This document shows positions 45,636-55,333 of a stretch of 64,000 nucleotides of DNA, in pieces. Below the pieces are notes generated by a model. It ran no database searches. It was not told the DNA's origin and was given only the letters and a program-made list of their open reading frames with translations. Every line of letters begins with the position of its first letter. Within the stretch, counting starts at the first letter, position 1. Made by a program: the position numbers and the translations under genes. Source of the DNA: Candidatus Gastranaerophilales bacterium. GTDB taxonomy: Bacteria; Cyanobacteriota; Vampirovibrionia; Gastranaerophilales; Gastranaerophilaceae. The stretch lies in contig CALUTJ010000013.1 in the NCBI GenBank assembly GCA_944323685.1, positions 1 through 64,000 of the forward strand, in the 5' to 3' direction.

Positions 45636-47930
45636 ATGAAAAAAATTGAATTTTTTAATCTGCTTGCGGATACTTTTTCGTCCACAAAGGTTATTAACCT
45701 CATTGCTTTTGTGCTCTTTGTGCTGCTGATGACTGCAACTTTAGGCGCAAGATATTACCTTTTTCAAAGTATAATTGCCGATGACGGAACAAGTAAAAAA
45801 GAAATTATCGCACCTAAGACAATAAAGGTTGTTGATACTTTTAAAACAGAGCAAAATAAAAAAGAAATTGCTCAAAAAGTAGAACCTATCTTGACTCCGG
45901 CAGAAGATACTTATATAAAAAACAACTTTGCAACACTTGTTAAAGCTATTGAACAAATAAGAACAAAAAAAACAAACTATGCTCAAAAACGCGAAGACAT
46001 GATGCTTCTGTTTGATTTTGACGGAAATTACAACAGAGATTATGTTCTCAACTATTTGATAAATTCCTCTGATGAACATTTGCAAAATACATTTGCAAAA
46101 GCTAAAAAAACACTTACAAATGTTTTGAATCAGGGCGTTACGGAAAAAGACTTTGAAAAAAATAACCTGAACACAATGATTTTGCGCAACTCTCATTTTG
46201 AAACCTCAAAAGGAGAGATAAGAGTTATTTCTGCTTTGCTGGAACAGGTTATTGTACCTAATATGGTTTTTGACGAAACTGCGACCGAACTTGCGAAAAG
46301 AAATGCAATAAATTCTGTAGCACCTACCGTTGTAAAGTTTGAAAAGGGCGACAGGATTGTTTTTGCCGGTGAACCAGTAACCAGAGTAAAAAAAGATGCC
46401 CTGCAAAAAGCAGGTTATAACATACTTGAACTAAACCCTAAAGGGGTTATAGGTATAATCGCACTTGTTTCGATGGGTGTAATTACTCTTATATACTACC
46501 TTTTGTATTATGAAAAACAATACGTAACCAAAAACTATCTGTCGGTTCTTGCAATACTGGCCATATTGATGGCGGCACTTGCTACGGCGCTGCCTTCAGG
46601 CACGGTTATAGACTCTTTTTACTTCCTGCCGTTTCCTGCGCTGGCGGTTTTGTTGTCTGTTGTTACAAATTCAAGAGTATCCGTTATAGCGACGATTATT
46701 CTTATCACTGTAATATCTTTATCAGAACAAATACCGATTCAACCGGCATCGGTTTTCATCATAGTTTGTATAATTGCTGCAATAGCCACTTCTAAAATCA
46801 GATATTCCAGAAGATTTGACCTCATAAAAATCGGAGGTGAAGTCGGATTTTCAATGTTGTTTGCTATTTTAATCATTTATCTTATAGAAAATTCAATAAA
46901 CCCGATAGATTCGATTGTTGTATGGAAAAACACAGTCATTGGCACTGTTAACGGACTTTTAAGCGGTATTATAGTTCTGGGTATCATTCCTTTGTTTGAA
47001 AGCATGTTTAAGCTTGTTACTCCCTATGGTCTGGCAGAACTTGCAGACAACAACCAGCCTTTATTAAAACGCTTACAGTTTGAAGCACCTGGGACTTTCG
47101 CTCATTGTCTTATGGTTGCGAACCTATGCGAAACTGCGGCGGAAGCAATCGGTGCCAATCCTGTTCTTGCCAGAGTCGGGGCCCTGTATCACGATATCGG
47201 CAAGTTAAAAAGACCTTTGTTTTTTGTTGAAAACCAGACATATTTCGGCATAGAAAACCCTCACCACAAACTTAATCCGAGATTAAGCAAGATGGTTATT
47301 ACAGCGCACCCTAAAGACGGTATAGATTTAGCTAAAGAATACGGATTGCCTCAGGTTGTACAAAGCTTTATTATCCAGCACCACGGCGATTCCGTTGCAA
47401 GTTATTTCTATAATCAGGCAAAACTTGAAGAAGGAGAGGATAAAGTTACGGAAGAACAGTTCCGCTATACAGGCCCCCGTCCGAATATGAAAGAAACCGC
47501 TATTCTTATGATTGCCGATTCCGTTGAATCAGCTGCAAGAACCCTTAAAGACCACTCGCAGGAAGAACTGGATGCAATGATTAACAAAATTATCCAGACA
47601 AAACTCAATGACGGTCAGCTCTCTGACAGCCCGCTTACTTTAAAAGATCTGAAAACGATTGCCTCCGTTTTCAGCAAAAACCTGCGTGCTGCACACCACC
47701 AGAGAATCAAATACCATGAAAATATTATTCAGGAGCTTGAAGAAAAAGCCCTCAAAAAGAAATTTGTTGCACCTGATAAGATAATTTCCGATGATGAAGA
47801 AAAAATAGAAAAGAAAATACAAAAACATATTCAAAAAAATGAAGAAGCCGCAGCTAAAGCGGAAAATGAAAACAATAACGAAAACAACGGCGAGAATAAA
47901 GACAATAACGAATTTCAACAAGATGAATAA
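45636..47930 (+). CDS. 7TM-HD family membrane phosphohydrolase (PgpH-like)
   Basis: The 764-aa protein has an N-terminal membrane helix (about 17-42), an extracytoplasmic 7TMR-HDED domain (about 50-260), seven membrane helices (about 265-475) and a cytoplasmic HD domain with LVHDIGK-type core (ALYHDIGKLKRP), NPHHKLNP and IIQHHGDS. PgpH homologues hydrolyse cyclic di-AMP. A charged, Asn/Glu-rich tail (about 715-764) follows. ybeY overlaps its end by 8 bp, an arrangement common in many bacteria. Confidence 0.93.
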   Translation: MKKIEFFNLLADTFSSTKVINLIAFVLFVLLMTATLGARYYLFQSIIADDGTSKKEIIAPKTIKVVDTFKTEQNKKEIAQKVEPILTPAEDTYIKNNFATLVKAIEQIRTKKTNYAQKREDMMLLFDFDGNYNRDYVLNYLINSSDEHLQNTFAKAKKTLTNVLNQGVTEKDFEKNNLNTMILRNSHFETSKGEIRVISALLEQVIVPNMVFDETATELAKRNAINSVAPTVVKFEKGDRIVFAGEPVTRVKKDALQKAGYNILELNPKGVIGIIALVSMGVITLIYYLLYYEKQYVTKNYLSVLAILAILMAALATALPSGTVIDSFYFLPFPALAVLLSVVTNSRVSVIATIILITVISLSEQIPIQPASVFIIVCIIAAIATSKIRYSRRFDLIKIGGEVGFSMLFAILIIYLIENSINPIDSIVVWKNTVIGTVNGLLSGIIVLGIIPLFESMFKLVTPYGLAELADNNQPLLKRLQFEAPGTFAHCLMVANLCETAAEAIGANPVLARVGALYHDIGKLKRPLFFVENQTYFGIENPHHKLNPRLSKMVITAHPKDGIDLAKEYGLPQVVQSFIIQHHGDSVASYFYNQAKLEEGEDKVTEEQFRYTGPRPNMKETAILMIADSVESAARTLKDHSQEELDAMINKIIQTKLNDGQLSDSPLTLKDLKTIASVFSKNLRAAHHQRIKYHENIIQELEEKALKKKFVAPDKIISDDEEKIEKKIQKHIQKNEEAAAKAENENNNENNGENKDNNEFQQDE

Positions 47931-48447
47931 TCTCAAAAATATAGATATTTTTATAGAAAATACATACGAAAATTTTGCACAGCTCCCGGATTTGGCTGCA
48001 GTAACAAAAGATGCGGTTGAAATGGTTAACAACTTTTTGGATAACGAAGAATGGGTTAAAAATTCTTGTTTAAACGGTTATGATTTTGACCTTTTGTATT
48101 TTGATATTGTTCTTTGTGATGATGAAAAAATACACGAAATCAACAGGGAATACAGACAAAAAGATTCGCCCACCGATGTAATAACTTTTGCTATTTTTGC
48201 TGACAGCAGCCCTGAAGAGCGTTTTATTTTTGATAACGAAATCAACCTCGGAGAGATAATTATTTCTTTAGACAGGACACTTGCTCAATCGCATGATTTG
48301 CAGCATGGCAACAACTCTTTTAATAAAGAATTATATTTTTTGATTGCTCATGGTATACTACATCTGTTGGGATATGATCATCAGGACGAAGACTCTTTGA
48401 TGAAAATGTGGAATATCCAGCAAGAGATGATTACACCAAAGAGCTGA
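47923..48447 (+). CDS. ybeY: Endoribonuclease YbeY
   Basis: I start at ATG 47923 (MNNLKNIDIFIEN), overlapping the PgpH-like stop by 8 bp, instead of the upstream ATG at 47839, whose first 28 residues are out-of-frame translation of the preceding gene. The product of about 174 aa has the zinc motif HGILHLLGYDH (H-x3-H-x5-H). YbeY matures 16S rRNA 3' ends and aids ribosome quality control. dgkA follows after 7 bp. Confidence 0.93.
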   Translation: MNNLKNIDIFIENTYENFAQLPDLAAVTKDAVEMVNNFLDNEEWVKNSCLNGYDFDLLYFDIVLCDDEKIHEINREYRQKDSPTDVITFAIFADSSPEERFIFDNEINLGEIIISLDRTLAQSHDLQHGNNSFNKELYFLIAHGILHLLGYDHQDEDSLMKMWNIQQEMITPKS

Positions 48448-48454
48448 CAAATTT

Positions 48455-48835
48455 ATGACAAAATTTTCTTCAGGCGGATACAAAAAAAGTTTGACCTATG
48501 CACTGCAAGGACTGAGTGTTGCGTATAAATCCCAGAGAAATTACAGATTCCATCTGTTAATAGGCTTTCTTGCGATTATCGGCGGAATAATTTTAAATTT
48601 TAAATGTATTGAATACTGCGTTTTGATTCTGGCGATAAGCTTTGTTATTACTGCCGAATTGTTCAATTCGGTTATTGAATTTGCGCTTGATGCATTGTAT
48701 AAAAACAAATACTCAAAAATGGTAAAAATGGCAAAAGATTTGTCAGCAGGAGTTGTGCTGATTGCAGCCATGACAAGTATTTTGATAGGATTGATGCTTT
48801 TTGGCAGAAAATTGTTAATTATGTGGCTATATTAA
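48455..48835 (+). CDS. dgkA: Diacylglycerol/undecaprenol kinase
   Basis: The 126-aa membrane protein has three helices and the conserved ITAELFNSVIEFALD and KDLSAGVVLIAA motifs of DgkA-type kinases. Gram-positive-like members phosphorylate undecaprenol. It is the third gene in the pgpH-ybeY-dgkA operon, a common conserved arrangement. Confidence 0.92.
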   Translation: MTKFSSGGYKKSLTYALQGLSVAYKSQRNYRFHLLIGFLAIIGGIILNFKCIEYCVLILAISFVITAELFNSVIEFALDALYKNKYSKMVKMAKDLSAGVVLIAAMTSILIGLMLFGRKLLIMWLY

Positions 48836-48954
48836 TTCGATTTTAATTCAAACAGTTCAAAAATTGTTTGTAATTTTTTGTAAACGGTTTGTCAACGTCA
48901 GAAAATAAAACGTATACAATACAGAAAATGGTTTGACGAACAAAAACAACTTTT

Positions 48955-48984
48955 AAAGCCGAAGCTATTTAAAGCTTCGGCTTT
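48955..48984. terminator. Bidirectional terminator
   Basis: A perfect AAAGCCGAAGCT/AGCTTCGGCTTT stem with an ATTTAA loop lies between dgkA and the convergent aldo-keto reductase. Confidence 0.8.
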
Positions 48985-49026
48985 ATTGCAAGCCACAGTT
49001 TTTACCGTTTATTATTAATTAAATAT

Positions 49027-49863
49027 TTAGTAGTTAATGATACTCTGTACAAACTCAGGATCATAGTGATTTACAAAGATACTTTCGCTTTTATCCAGAC
49101 TTCTCAAAGTGTCCATATCATCTTTGGAAAGTTCAAAGTCAAATATTTCAAAGTTTTCTTTCATTCTTTCTTTGTGTGTTGATTTTGGAATAACAATGAC
49201 ATTTTCCTGAGTTAAAAATCTCAACGCAACCTGTGCAACAGATTTATTATATTTTTCTCCGATAGATTTCAAAATTTCGTTGTTAAAGAAATTATTTTCG
49301 CCTCTTGCCATAGGGCTCCACGACATAAGCTGCGTACTGTATTTATCCATATATTTGCGCAAAGTTTTTTCCTGCTGGAATATATGTGTTTCCATCTGGT
49401 TAACCATAGGTTTAATTTCAACAAAATTACACAAATCAACAAATCTGTCAGGGAAAAAGTTGCTGACGCCAATTGCTCTTGTCTTGCCGTCTTTATAGGC
49501 TTTTTCCATAGCTCTGTATGTTCCGTAATAATCACCGAACGGCTGGTGGATTAAAAGCAAATCCACATAATCTGTTTGTAATTTTTTTAGAGATTCTTCA
49601 ATAGATTTTGCAGCTTTTTCTTCTCCGGAATTTGTTATCCAGACTTTTGTTACAAGAAAAAATTCTTCTCTTTTTATTCCTGATTTTTTGATGGCAGCTC
49701 CGACACCTTCTTCGTTGTAATAAGCCTGTGCCGTATCAATCATTCTGTAACCGCAATCAATAGCGTCAGTCACGCAACTTTCGCATTCTTTAGGGTCGAC
49801 AAGAAATACCCCGTAGCCTAAAACCGGCATTTCAACATCGTTGTTTAATTTTACTGTTTGCAT
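49027..49863 (-). CDS. Aldo/keto reductase
   Basis: The 278-aa NADPH-dependent reductase has the catalytic tetrad motifs DTAQAYYNE, LVTKVW and LLLIHQP, with IGVSNF and IPKSTHKERM for cofactor binding. It reduces aldehydes or ketones; the substrate is unknown. It has its own promoter and is separated from the TetR-controlled genes by the 516-bp inverted-repeat element. Confidence 0.9.
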   Translation of the reverse strand: MQTVKLNNDVEMPVLGYGVFLVDPKECESCVTDAIDCGYRMIDTAQAYYNEEGVGAAIKKSGIKREEFFLVTKVWITNSGEEKAAKSIEESLKKLQTDYVDLLLIHQPFGDYYGTYRAMEKAYKDGKTRAIGVSNFFPDRFVDLCNFVEIKPMVNQMETHIFQQEKTLRKYMDKYSTQLMSWSPMARGENNFFNNEILKSIGEKYNKSVAQVALRFLTQENVIVIPKSTHKERMKENFEIFDFELSKDDMDTLRSLDKSESIFVNHYDPEFVQSIINY

Positions 49864-49901
49864 GTTTATTCTCCTTTTGTTGGGTACTTAATTTTATTGG
49901 T

Positions 49902-50417
49902 ATTGATAATATTTATTATGTGTTTTTTTATTTTTGTTTAAGCTGTGTTTGAAATTTTGTTAAAGCTTAATACAAAGAGTATATTATTTTTTTATACCTG
50001 ATACTCCGTTTTAACATTAACTAATCCTCACCACAGGCTCGCGAACTCGCTGCGCTCAGACACACTCGCCTTGACGATGTTCGGATAAGTTTTTGTATAA
50101 AACTGCGTAAAGGTTAAAAAAATAATATACTCTTTGACTTCTTTTTTATTTCTCTTTACTTATTGAAGCCGGAAGTTTCATTGAAAATTTTATACGGAGC
50201 TTTTTAGAACAACTTATTGAAACAACTACAAAGCGAGTGTGTTTGAGGATTTTTTCTTTGATGATAATAAAGAAAACTTAAATAAGATAAAAAATCCGAG
50301 TTCGCGAGCTGGGGTTGAAATTAGTTGTTGTAAAAGCGAAGTATCTGAATTTGAAATGAAACTTCCGGCTGAAAATATAAAAATCCCCAGTAATATTAAA
50401 TAATAAATATTATCAAT
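49902..50417. repeat. 516-bp element of nested inverted repeats
   Basis: Terminal inverted repeats of 17 bp (ATTGATAATATTTATTA at 49902-49918 and its complement at 50401-50417) bound a region of further inverted pairs: 22 bp at 49973-49994 with 50115-50136, 12 bp at 50037-50048 with 50298-50309, 14 bp (one mismatch) at 50055-50068 with 50234-50247, and 16 bp at 50167-50182 with 50355-50370. Several pairings cross and exclude each other. No ORF of note is present. It resembles a MITE-like or structured element. Confidence 0.8.
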
Positions 50418-50501
50418 GTACGATTGCTTAATAAATTAACCTAAAAATTTTTCATCACTTATGCCTTCTTTAATAAGGCTATAAAGATATGTTGTATCAT
50501 A

Positions 50502-51173
50502 TTATTCTCCTTGTAAAATTTTATCTGCCATTTTTACACCCGCCTCATAAGCCTTTTGTAAATCTTTCGGGAATTGATCTTCTTTATGTTTTAATTTTTT
50601 GTTTTTATCAAATGTTTCGACAACATATTTGTCATAATCGTTGAACTGATATGTATCATACGCAAAAATTCGCTCAGGTTTTGTAAATACAGTTTCTACC
50701 ATAAATTCTGTTCTGTTATACATATCAGGATACATTTGATTAGCCAGTTCTTCTGTAACATTCATAGTATAAATCATTGCTGTTTTAAGCCTTTTAGGGG
50801 CAATTGAAGGATAGCCCTGCTTGTATTCAAAAAACGGAAACGTAAGGCGCTCAATAAAACACCTCATCATACCAGTTACATCGCTACAGTATATTGGGCT
50901 TGCCAGAACAATCCCGTCTGCTTGTGAGATTTTATCTAATAATGGCGTTAATTCATCCGGATATGCACATCTGCCAAAGTTTTTCCCATCTTTTAATTTG
51001 CAGGCAAAGCAGCTTCTGCACCCTTTAAAATCAAGGTCATAAAGATGAATAATTTCTATCTCTGCGCCGTTGTCTTTAGCCCCTCTGGCAAAACTTTCAC
51101 ACATTTGAGCCGTGTTCCATTGCTTTCTCGGTGAACCGTTTATCACATATATTTTTTTATTTGTCATCAACAA
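50502..51173 (-). CDS. NADPH-dependent FMN reductase / flavodoxin-like protein
   Basis: The 223-aa protein has the FMN phosphate-binding loop YVINGSPRKQWNTAQM and a multi-Cys CRSCFACKLKDG segment typical of iron-sulfur flavoprotein-like reductases, followed by PIYCSDVTGMM. It likely transfers electrons to quinones, nitro compounds or aldehydes. Its start overlaps the upstream aldo/keto reductase by 17 bp, so it belongs to the TetR-AKR operon. Confidence 0.88.
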   Translation of the reverse strand: MLMTNKKIYVINGSPRKQWNTAQMCESFARGAKDNGAEIEIIHLYDLDFKGCRSCFACKLKDGKNFGRCAYPDELTPLLDKISQADGIVLASPIYCSDVTGMMRCFIERLTFPFFEYKQGYPSIAPKRLKTAMIYTMNVTEELANQMYPDMYNRTEFMVETVFTKPERIFAYDTYQFNDYDKYVVETFDKNKKLKHKEDQFPKDLQKAYEAGVKMADKILQGE

Positions 51174-52179
51174 TTTCTCCTTTATAATCTATCGCTTTTA
51201 CCGTTCCGAGTTTGTGAATATCCTCGTCTGTGCGGTTGCCGTAGATTGTGATTTTGTTTAATTCTTTTTCGATGTTGTTAAACTCTTCATCTGTGAGAAT
51301 AATATCTGCTGCGCCAAGGTTTTCTATTACCCTTTCGTCCTTTCTCATTCCCGGAATCGGGACAACATGCGGATATTTTTTGAGCATCCACGCTAAAGAA
51401 ATCTGTGCCGGCGTTAACCCGTTTTTATTTGCAACTTCATTTAACAAATCCAATAGCGGCTGGTTTTTCTCAACATTTTCGGGCGCAAATCTTGTAATTA
51501 CACGTCTTACATCATCGCCTTTGTATTGAGTGTTTTTGTTATACTTTCCGCTTAAAAATCCGCTTGCCATAGGTGAAAATGCCACAAAACCAATGTTTAA
51601 CTCTTTGCATAACGGTATAACATCTTTTTCGAACATTCTCTCCATCATTGAATATTCGCTCTGGATAGCTGTCAACGGAGTAACTGCGTGGGCTTTTTTA
51701 ATCTGTTCGGGTGTAGACTGGGACTGTCCCCAAGCGCGGATTTTGCCTTCTTTAATAAATTCGCCCATCCATTCTGCGACTTCTTCCACATTGCTGTCTA
51801 ACGGTACTCTGTGTTCATAATAAATATCTATATAGTCTGTTTGAAGACGTTTTAATGAATCATTTAATGCGTTTGTAACACCTTTTTTGCTTAATTTGCC
51901 TTCAGGAATTTCCTGCCCCGGCTGAAATACAGGAACAAACTTTGTAGTTAAAATAATTTTATCCCTGAAAGGCTTAACCGCTTTGCCTACAAGAGTTTCG
52001 TTTGTATAAGGGCCGTAAGCTTCTGCCGTATCAAAAAGTGTACAGCCTAAATCATAGGCTTTATGCATAAGTCTTATAGATTCTTCCTCGCTCGGGATTG
52101 CACCGTAGCCGTGAGAAAACCCCATACAGCCGATACCAACAGCAGATACTTCAATATCTCTTAGTTTTCTGTATTTCAT
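51157..52179 (-). CDS. Aldo/keto reductase (YhdN/AKR-type)
   Basis: The 340-aa protein starts MKYRKLRDIEVSAVGIGCMG and has DTAEAYG with the catalytic Tyr, ILTTKF with Lys, and YYEHRVPLD in the His position. It belongs to the AKR group related to pyridoxal/aldehyde reductases. It lies between tetR (13 bp) and the flavodoxin-like gene (overlap 17 bp). Confidence 0.9.
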   Translation of the reverse strand: MKYRKLRDIEVSAVGIGCMGFSHGYGAIPSEEESIRLMHKAYDLGCTLFDTAEAYGPYTNETLVGKAVKPFRDKIILTTKFVPVFQPGQEIPEGKLSKKGVTNALNDSLKRLQTDYIDIYYEHRVPLDSNVEEVAEWMGEFIKEGKIRAWGQSQSTPEQIKKAHAVTPLTAIQSEYSMMERMFEKDVIPLCKELNIGFVAFSPMASGFLSGKYNKNTQYKGDDVRRVITRFAPENVEKNQPLLDLLNEVANKNGLTPAQISLAWMLKKYPHVVPIPGMRKDERVIENLGAADIILTDEEFNNIEKELNKITIYGNRTDEDIHKLGTVKAIDYKGEIVDDK

Positions 52180-52192
52180 AATTAATTCTCCT

Positions 52193-52786
52193 TTATTTCA
52201 AATAAGGCTTAAATATAGCCTTGAGTTGAACATCGCAAAATCTGTCTGTCCAATCTAACGGTTCAAATTTTCCGTCTGACATGCACCAGCAAAGCATCAT
52301 TCCGTAAAGCTCGCTGATTATAATATGGGTTAACAACTCAACAGGAGTATCTTCTTTAAGTTCCTTTGAGTTTTTCAGAATACTTTCAAGCATTTCGTAA
52401 TCATAGAACCATTTTTTGCTGTCCATTGTTTCCGGTACATTATTAGGGTCAATAACATTTCTTATCCATTCGCGGCATACTTGAATCCCGCAAAATTCAA
52501 CCTGCTCCATGAAACGTCGGAAATAATATCTAAGTTTGTCAAACAATTCAGCGTTTTCCATTTGCTCAAGTTCTTCAGCAATTTCGCAGAAAGGTGTTCT
52601 GCTGATTTCCATAACAATATCTTCTTTGCGTTTGAAATAAACATAGAAAGTCCCTTTTGCAACACCGGCTTTTTTTGTAATATCTTCGACATTTATTGCA
52701 TCAAAGCCTTTTTCTTTAATAAGCTCCAGTCCTGCGGATATAAGTTTTCGTTTAGTTTCAATGGCTGATTTTTGTCTTTTATTCAT
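52193..52786 (-). CDS. TetR-family transcriptional regulator
   Basis: The 197-aa protein has an N-terminal HTH (AGLELIKEKGFDAINVEDITKKAGVAKGTFYVYFKRKEDIV) and a helical ligand-binding domain with a WCMSD segment. It leads an operon with an aldo/keto reductase and a flavin reductase, so it probably senses an electrophile or oxidant. Two TGACT-N3-AGTCA-type sites lie just upstream, consistent with autorepression. Confidence 0.9.
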   Translation of the reverse strand: MNKRQKSAIETKRKLISAGLELIKEKGFDAINVEDITKKAGVAKGTFYVYFKRKEDIVMEISRTPFCEIAEELEQMENAELFDKLRYYFRRFMEQVEFCGIQVCREWIRNVIDPNNVPETMDSKKWFYDYEMLESILKNSKELKEDTPVELLTHIIISELYGMMLCWCMSDGKFEPLDWTDRFCDVQLKAIFKPYLK

Positions 52787-52823
52787 AAAATACTCCTAAT
52801 AATCTGACATTATAAATTATTAA

Positions 52824-52850
52824 TGACTAAAAGTCAATGACCAATAGTCA
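52824..52850. promoter_or_regulatory. Tandem TetR operator candidates
   Basis: TGACTAAAAGTCA (52824-52836) is a perfect palindrome, and TGACCAATAGTCA (52838-52850) is a near copy 14 bp away. Together they fall about 38 bp before the tetR start, a typical position for dimer-of-dimers TetR binding. Confidence 0.65.
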
Positions 52851-53072
52851 TATTATAATGAGAACACTAAAAATAATACCCCGGCTGCTGTTTTATTAGA
52901 AAAATAAAATTCTTATTGAAACATACAGACGCTGCTGATTCTCTGATAAAACTATAGTGAGGATGCTTGAGAGGATATTTTAGCTTCAATATAAATTTAA
53001 AAAAGATAAAAGTTCTGACCAAACAAGCAAGACATAATAATTTAGAAAATAGTTCCCGTATTATATGAAGAT

Positions 53073-53444
53073 TTATTCAAAAAATCCCTGCTCTATGACT
53101 TCTTTTGCCGTAGTCATATTATCTGCATGGAGTATTTCGTTTTCACAAATCGGGCTGAAGTTTACAAGATAAATGCTCAGTTGTTCAACAGCCTCAGCGT
53201 TATACTCTTTACCCGCATCAAAAAGTTCTTTTTCATTCATAATAATTTTTCTTATATGATTCGGCAGCTCAAGTTGAAAGATTGTTTCAAAATATGTTAC
53301 AGAAACTGAAAAACGCTGCTTGCGTCTGAGGAAAAAAATTACCCACCGTTTTATAAAATCTTTCTTATCCCGAACAGGCAAATTTTTTATATGTTCCATC
53401 AAATAAGAACGTATCTCATCCAGACTCATCACTTTATCAGCCAT
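53073..53444 (-). CDS. Hypothetical protein
   Basis: I prefer the ATG at 53444 (MADKVMSLDEIRSYL), with a GGAG site upstream, over 53645, which would run through the start of the divergent ART-like gene. The 123-aa product is helical, with a basic patch (FIKRWVIFFLRRKQRF) and an acidic C-terminal half. It is not recognised. Confidence 0.6.
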   Translation of the reverse strand: MADKVMSLDEIRSYLMEHIKNLPVRDKKDFIKRWVIFFLRRKQRFSVSVTYFETIFQLELPNHIRKIIMNEKELFDAGKEYNAEAVEQLSIYLVNFSPICENEILHADNMTTAKEVIEQGFFE

Positions 53445-53586
53445 AAAGACAACTCCGCAACAATTAATAATATATATTGTACTATGTATTTTCAATACTT
53501 TAATTATTTGTAACAAACAGATATATTCAGTCAATTTTTGTATGCTTTTAGTTTTTATCGGGATGTAAGTGATGTAAGGAATTTTT

Positions 53587-55236
53587 ATGAACTTTTCCAC
53601 ACAACTTAATTTATCCACCCCGAACAATTCAGCAAAAAAAGTCAATGAGCCGGTAAAAAATAAGAATTACAGGCAATATCAAAATGCACCTGAAAAAGAT
53701 TCTTTAAAAATTTCATCTCAAGAAAATAAACCAAAGGAAAAGACAGGTCTTGTTAAAAAATGGGGTAAAATCGCTGCTACGGTCGGAGGCGGCATAGCCT
53801 TACTGACCGGAACACTTATTGCCAAAAAGAAACTTGATATAAAAAATGCCAAAAAACTTCAAGAGGAAGCAAGAAAAAAATCTGTAGAAATTGCACAAAA
53901 AGCCAGAGCTGAGCAATTAAAAAGAGAAGAAGAAGCAAGAATCGCAGCTCAAAAAGCATTTGAAGAAAAAGCACAACGCCGGCTTGAAGAAAAAGCGAAA
54001 CTAAAAGCAGAACAAGAAGCAAAACTCAAAGCACAAAAAGAGGCCGAAGCGCAAAAAGCAGCTCAACTTGCAGCAGAAAAAGCTTATCAGAAAAAAGTTA
54101 AAAATATCTCGGATTCTTTTTTCCAAAAGTTTGGTGCCGGAGGAACAATTAATGTTGATAGTGATTTCGCTAAATTATATCAAAAATATACTGCGGATGA
54201 ATTTCTGCAAGGAATAATTGACACGCGAAAAGAGGCCGAAAAGCAGGGCTTAAAAGAATCGGACATAAAAGCATTATTTGTCAAAATAAAAGAAAGCACC
54301 TTATCTACAAAATTTGAATATAAAGACGAGTTTGATAAAACTGCGTATGACTTTAATCTCTCGAAAGCAGCACAAAAACGCAAAGATATAATAAATGATA
54401 TAGAAACTCTGGAACAATCAGTTGAACGTAAAAACGGCGAAACCTTTGGAGATTATCTGGCAAGGCTTGCTGATATCAGAAAGTCAAAAATGCAAAAAAC
54501 ATCACATATTGAAAGAGTCAAAGCTAAGCTCCAATATGATGACATTACACAAGAACCCGCCGGATTGACTGATGAAGAAATGAAAAGACTCCTTCAATGG
54601 AAGCCAGAAGTTTTTAAAGATTTGTCTAAAGAAGAGGCTCTTAACAAATTAAAACAATACGCAGATGGATGGACTCAGGCTCACACCGCTGATGAGAGCA
54701 ACACTTCAGCATATCAACAGATAGAAGATATATTGCTCAAAAAAGCTTTTAAGCGTTACGATTCAAGTACTTATCGTTTCAGAAGCAATGATTATGAAGT
54801 TGAACCTTTATACAGATGGATGTCTATCTACAAAGGATACTACAAACTTAAACCCGATGGCAGCGTTGACTATAATTCAACAATAAAAAGTGTAGATGCT
54901 TTTGTTGATGAATACTTTAAAGTCGGCGGGGAATATACAGCCCCCAGAATGCAAAGCTGTTCCAAAAACAAAGGTTGCGCCGAAACATATTTTCATGACA
55001 ACAATCAGGATATGACTGTAAAACTGGTAATACACCCGAAAGGTAAAGTATCTAAAGCCGCTGATTTGGGCTGGGGCAGATACGGGGAAAATGAAGCTGT
55101 TTATCCTGCCGGAACAAGGTTTAAAGTTATAGACAGACATCTTGAAGAATGTGTTAACCCGTATTACAAAGAAGATTCCCCATATTCCGATGATAGAGTT
55201 TTCTTTCGCTGGATTATAGATTTACAGGAAATGTGA
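53587..55236 (+). CDS. Putative ADP-ribosyltransferase-domain protein with coiled coil
   Basis: The 549-aa protein has a polar N-terminus (1-60), a short hydrophobic Gly-rich segment (62-79), an Ala/Glu/Lys coiled coil (85-170) like TolA, a helical middle, and a C-terminal domain with the R-S-E layout of ADP-ribosyltransferases: R410 in EPLYRW, S457-C-S459 in the STS position, and the biglutamate E501-N-E503 followed by VYPAGTRFKV. Arginine-type (ExE) activity is implied. No immunity gene is evident. Related in layout to the next gene. Confidence 0.55.
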   Translation: MNFSTQLNLSTPNNSAKKVNEPVKNKNYRQYQNAPEKDSLKISSQENKPKEKTGLVKKWGKIAATVGGGIALLTGTLIAKKKLDIKNAKKLQEEARKKSVEIAQKARAEQLKREEEARIAAQKAFEEKAQRRLEEKAKLKAEQEAKLKAQKEAEAQKAAQLAAEKAYQKKVKNISDSFFQKFGAGGTINVDSDFAKLYQKYTADEFLQGIIDTRKEAEKQGLKESDIKALFVKIKESTLSTKFEYKDEFDKTAYDFNLSKAAQKRKDIINDIETLEQSVERKNGETFGDYLARLADIRKSKMQKTSHIERVKAKLQYDDITQEPAGLTDEEMKRLLQWKPEVFKDLSKEEALNKLKQYADGWTQAHTADESNTSAYQQIEDILLKKAFKRYDSSTYRFRSNDYEVEPLYRWMSIYKGYYKLKPDGSVDYNSTIKSVDAFVDEYFKVGGEYTAPRMQSCSKNKGCAETYFHDNNQDMTVKLVIHPKGKVSKAADLGWGRYGENEAVYPAGTRFKVIDRHLEECVNPYYKEDSPYSDDRVFFRWIIDLQEM

Positions 55237-55333
55237 GATTTGTTATAAAAATTAATAAGTTACAGAATACTTTGGCAATTTAAACCTGCTTAATACGTTT
55301 ATTTATATAGGTTAGGTAAATGAAACTATTATT

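Noticed and set aside
47839-47922. Upstream start for ybeY
   Set aside because: The extra 28 residues are the out-of-frame reading of the PgpH-like gene; the overlapping ATG at 47923 fits the family N-terminus.
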